In this document: one piece after another, positions 16,145 through 17,501 of the stretch
Numbering within the stretch: the first letter of the stretch is position 1
Layout of the letters: each line of letters begins with the position of its first letter
NCBI GenBank assembly: GCA_030740295.1
Contig: JASLXP010001022.1
Coordinates: forward strand, 1 to 17,501
Direction of reading: 5' to 3'
Origin: Planctomycetota bacterium
GTDB taxonomy: Bacteria; Planctomycetota; PUPC01; JACPCR01
DNA length: 17,501 nt
The notes under the pieces: generated by a model
Databases searched by the model: none
What the model was told of the DNA's origin: nothing
The model's input: only the letters and a program-made list of their open reading frames with translations
Position numbers and translations under genes: made by a program

Positions 16145-17309
16145 GGAGCTGCTGAGTTCAGTCCAGGCATGGCTCAACACGCCCGCGGTCGATCTTTCCA
16201 CCGGGCTCCGATCTCCTTCCGCGCTCAAGCTCCCCATCATCCTTGTCGCCTACCTGATGAGCATCGGGTTCATGGCCAGCGACCCCTGGTTTGGTGAGGA
16301 CAGTTTTTCATGGAACCAGGGAGTCTTTGTCATTCTTGTCAGCTACGTGATCGTGACGACCGTCGCCTTCGAGTGGAATCTCCTGGGCCGTTCTCGCGGC
16401 ATGAATCTCCTGCTCCAATTCCTGCTCATTGCCCCCTTCTCAATTCTGTTCGGCCGCATCGTCAGCCGGCCCACCGATCCCGATGCAGCGAAAGGCATGC
16501 TGGGCGAGGCCATCTACACGGTCAGAGACTTTCTCAGCTCGGCGACGGGAATCAGGGACATCATTCCTGGTTGGATGCTCGAACCGTTCGCCACCCCCGG
16601 CACTGCCATATTCATGGTATTCGTCTGCCTTGCCCTCAGCTACGGGAGCATCCGCACTCGAATGGGAATGCTGCTGCTCGTGGTTGCCATCTCTTTTGCC
16701 TCGACCGTCGCATCGGAGACCCCGCCGCCTTCCCAGTTTTACTGGGGACTGGGAATCCTGGTCATCGGGCTGGCACTTCACATGCATAATGTGAATAGGA
16801 CCGTGCAGCAGGAACAGGCGCTCAAGCGGCTGCGGGACGTTGATGACGATCTGGAGCGGCGATGTTCTCTGCGTATTCTGTGTAAGGTGCTCGAAGACGG
16901 TCGCATGAACGAGAAAGGCGCATTCGAAACGGTCCGCCGCCACTATCAGGACCACGCGGAGTCAGCGGAAGAGATCGCCCTTTGCGCTCGCAGCATCATC
17001 AACCGGCTCGTAAACGAGCACGGGGTCCTGACGATTCGCGGCTCCACGGAAGGCTCGTTCCTGGTTCCTTCAAGCGGGCTCAGCATGCAGGAATCCGTCT
17101 TCTCTCAATTGGGCTCCTGGCCTCGATGCACGCTCCTGGGGCTTCTGGCGTTTCTCTGGCTGATCCTCCCGCTCGACGCGATACCGGATTCCGTGCCGTT
17201 CCTGGGACTCCTCGATGACGCGGCAATTGTTCTTCTCGGTGCCTCGCCCCTGGCACAGAAGATTATGGAGACCATGAGGCCAAAACCTGCTTCGGAAATT
17301 GGGGAGTAG
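16131..17309 (+). CDS. Polytopic membrane protein with C-terminal YkvA/DUF1232 domain
   Basis: Starts with GTG (AAGG about 9 nt before) inside the previous gene. Residues 33-50, 64-82, 91-110, 156-173, 178-195 and 203-218 are hydrophobic membrane segments. A cytoplasmic-type helical region (222-330) follows. Residues 335-385 hold the DUF1232 signature: LAFLWLILPLDAIPDSVPFL, then LGLLDDAAIVLLGA, with the diagnostic P-x-D-x-I-P-D and LxDD. YkvA proteins are usually about 100-130 residues, so attachment to a six-helix membrane region is unusual. The soluble middle contains KVLEDGRMNEKGAFETVRRH, similar in layout to a segment of the 7573-9924 product. Function of DUF1232 is not established. The gene ends 12 bp before the next ATG. 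Confidence 0.8.
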   Translation: MNQIKELLSSVQAWLNTPAVDLSTGLRSPSALKLPIILVAYLMSIGFMASDPWFGEDSFSWNQGVFVILVSYVIVTTVAFEWNLLGRSRGMNLLLQFLLIAPFSILFGRIVSRPTDPDAAKGMLGEAIYTVRDFLSSATGIRDIIPGWMLEPFATPGTAIFMVFVCLALSYGSIRTRMGMLLLVVAISFASTVASETPPPSQFYWGLGILVIGLALHMHNVNRTVQQEQALKRLRDVDDDLERRCSLRILCKVLEDGRMNEKGAFETVRRHYQDHAESAEEIALCARSIINRLVNEHGVLTIRGSTEGSFLVPSSGLSMQESVFSQLGSWPRCTLLGLLAFLWLILPLDAIPDSVPFLGLLDDAAIVLLGASPLAQKIMETMRPKPASEIGE

Positions 17310-17321
17310 CCGCGACACGAA

Positions 17322-17501
17322 ATGAACACTCAATCGGAAACAGACAGAAAGCGTTGCCGAGAATGGGGCCTGGACTGGTGGCGCCTCTCGCCCGGCCAAT
17401 TTAATGCGATCACAGATGTGGAAGGGGTCGCGGTCGGCCATTCCACAATCATCGAAGGAGAAGGGCCCCTTGTGCCCGGCGAAGGTCCCATAAGGACAGG
17501 C
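17322..17501 (+). CDS. P1-family peptidase (DmpA-like), N-terminal part, cut by window edge
   Basis: Only 60 codons are present. After a short variable segment, residues 28-41 read NAITDVEGVAVGHS, followed by TIIEGEG and at the end PIRTG. This is the start of P1/S58 aminopeptidases (DmpA, BapA), whose precursor cleaves itself to expose an N-terminal Ser nucleophile further on. The 'N.ITDV.GV.VGH' string is highly specific. No signal peptide. No SD close to the ATG. It lies 12 bp after the DUF1232 gene on the same strand and may be co-transcribed. It is probably not related in function to its neighbours. Confidence 0.85.
   Translation, partial: MNTQSETDRKRCREWGLDWWRLSPGQFNAITDVEGVAVGHSTIIEGEGPLVPGEGPIRTG

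Overview
The window is a dense bacterial segment with no rRNA, tRNA, CRISPR array, transposase or phage gene that I can recognise. Several features together suggest a Gram-negative member of the PVC group (Planctomycetota, Lentisphaerota, Verrucomicrobiota) or a neighbouring candidate phylum. These are an LptB-type ATPase (so an outer membrane), a GFTLIE pseudopilin with an H-X9-DG-like tail, a ThuA protein, DUF1573 and leucine-rich-repeat proteins, a degenerate J-like domain joined to a long acidic/lysine-rich region, and many starts without a clear Shine-Dalgarno. This placement is inference from gene content; no marker gene settles it.

Layout. 14-3888 is all minus strand: an LptB-like ATPase with an extra ~140-residue C-terminal domain, a VapBC-like antitoxin/PIN pair whose PIN gene is frameshifted at a T6 run, and a two-gene unit (ThuA-domain secreted protein; membrane-anchored coiled-coil protein with a LamG/DUF1080-like domain). 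Divergent from these, 3968-7429 (plus) holds a pseudopilin-SH3 fusion overlapping a TrmH-type tRNA 2'-O-methyltransferase, then a CocE/S15-family hydrolase. 7573-10796 (plus) is a translationally coupled pair: a 783-residue one-pass membrane protein with a J-like N-terminus, and a secreted protein beginning with an LSm-like beta-barrel motif. This pair converges on a minus-strand class III aminotransferase (10944-12242) across a GTGAATG heptamer repeat array that runs into the aminotransferase stop codon.

12374-13213 is the most peculiar stretch. A minus-strand terminator and the C-terminal HAMP-like domain of a minus-strand gene run directly into a GAY-triplet repeat. On the plus strand the repeat encodes Asp/His/Gly; on the minus strand it encodes uninterrupted Val/Ile/Met/Ser. 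Both strands have long open frames through it, and each frame looks like real protein at only one end. I read this as a chimeric junction, probably at the CCATGG palindrome that recurs in the repeat, or an assembly join there.

13624-17501 carries a minus-strand DUF1573 secreted protein, a repeat-bearing intergenic region with an 18-bp perfect palindrome, a decayed leucine-rich-repeat gene with two frame changes, an overlapping pair (one-pass TPR-like protein; polytopic protein ending in a YkvA/DUF1232 domain), and the first 60 codons of a P1-family (DmpA-like) peptidase cut by the window edge.

Most genes look chromosomal and housekeeping or envelope related. I see no complete defence or mobile system; the unusual material is in fusions, decaying genes and low-complexity repeats.
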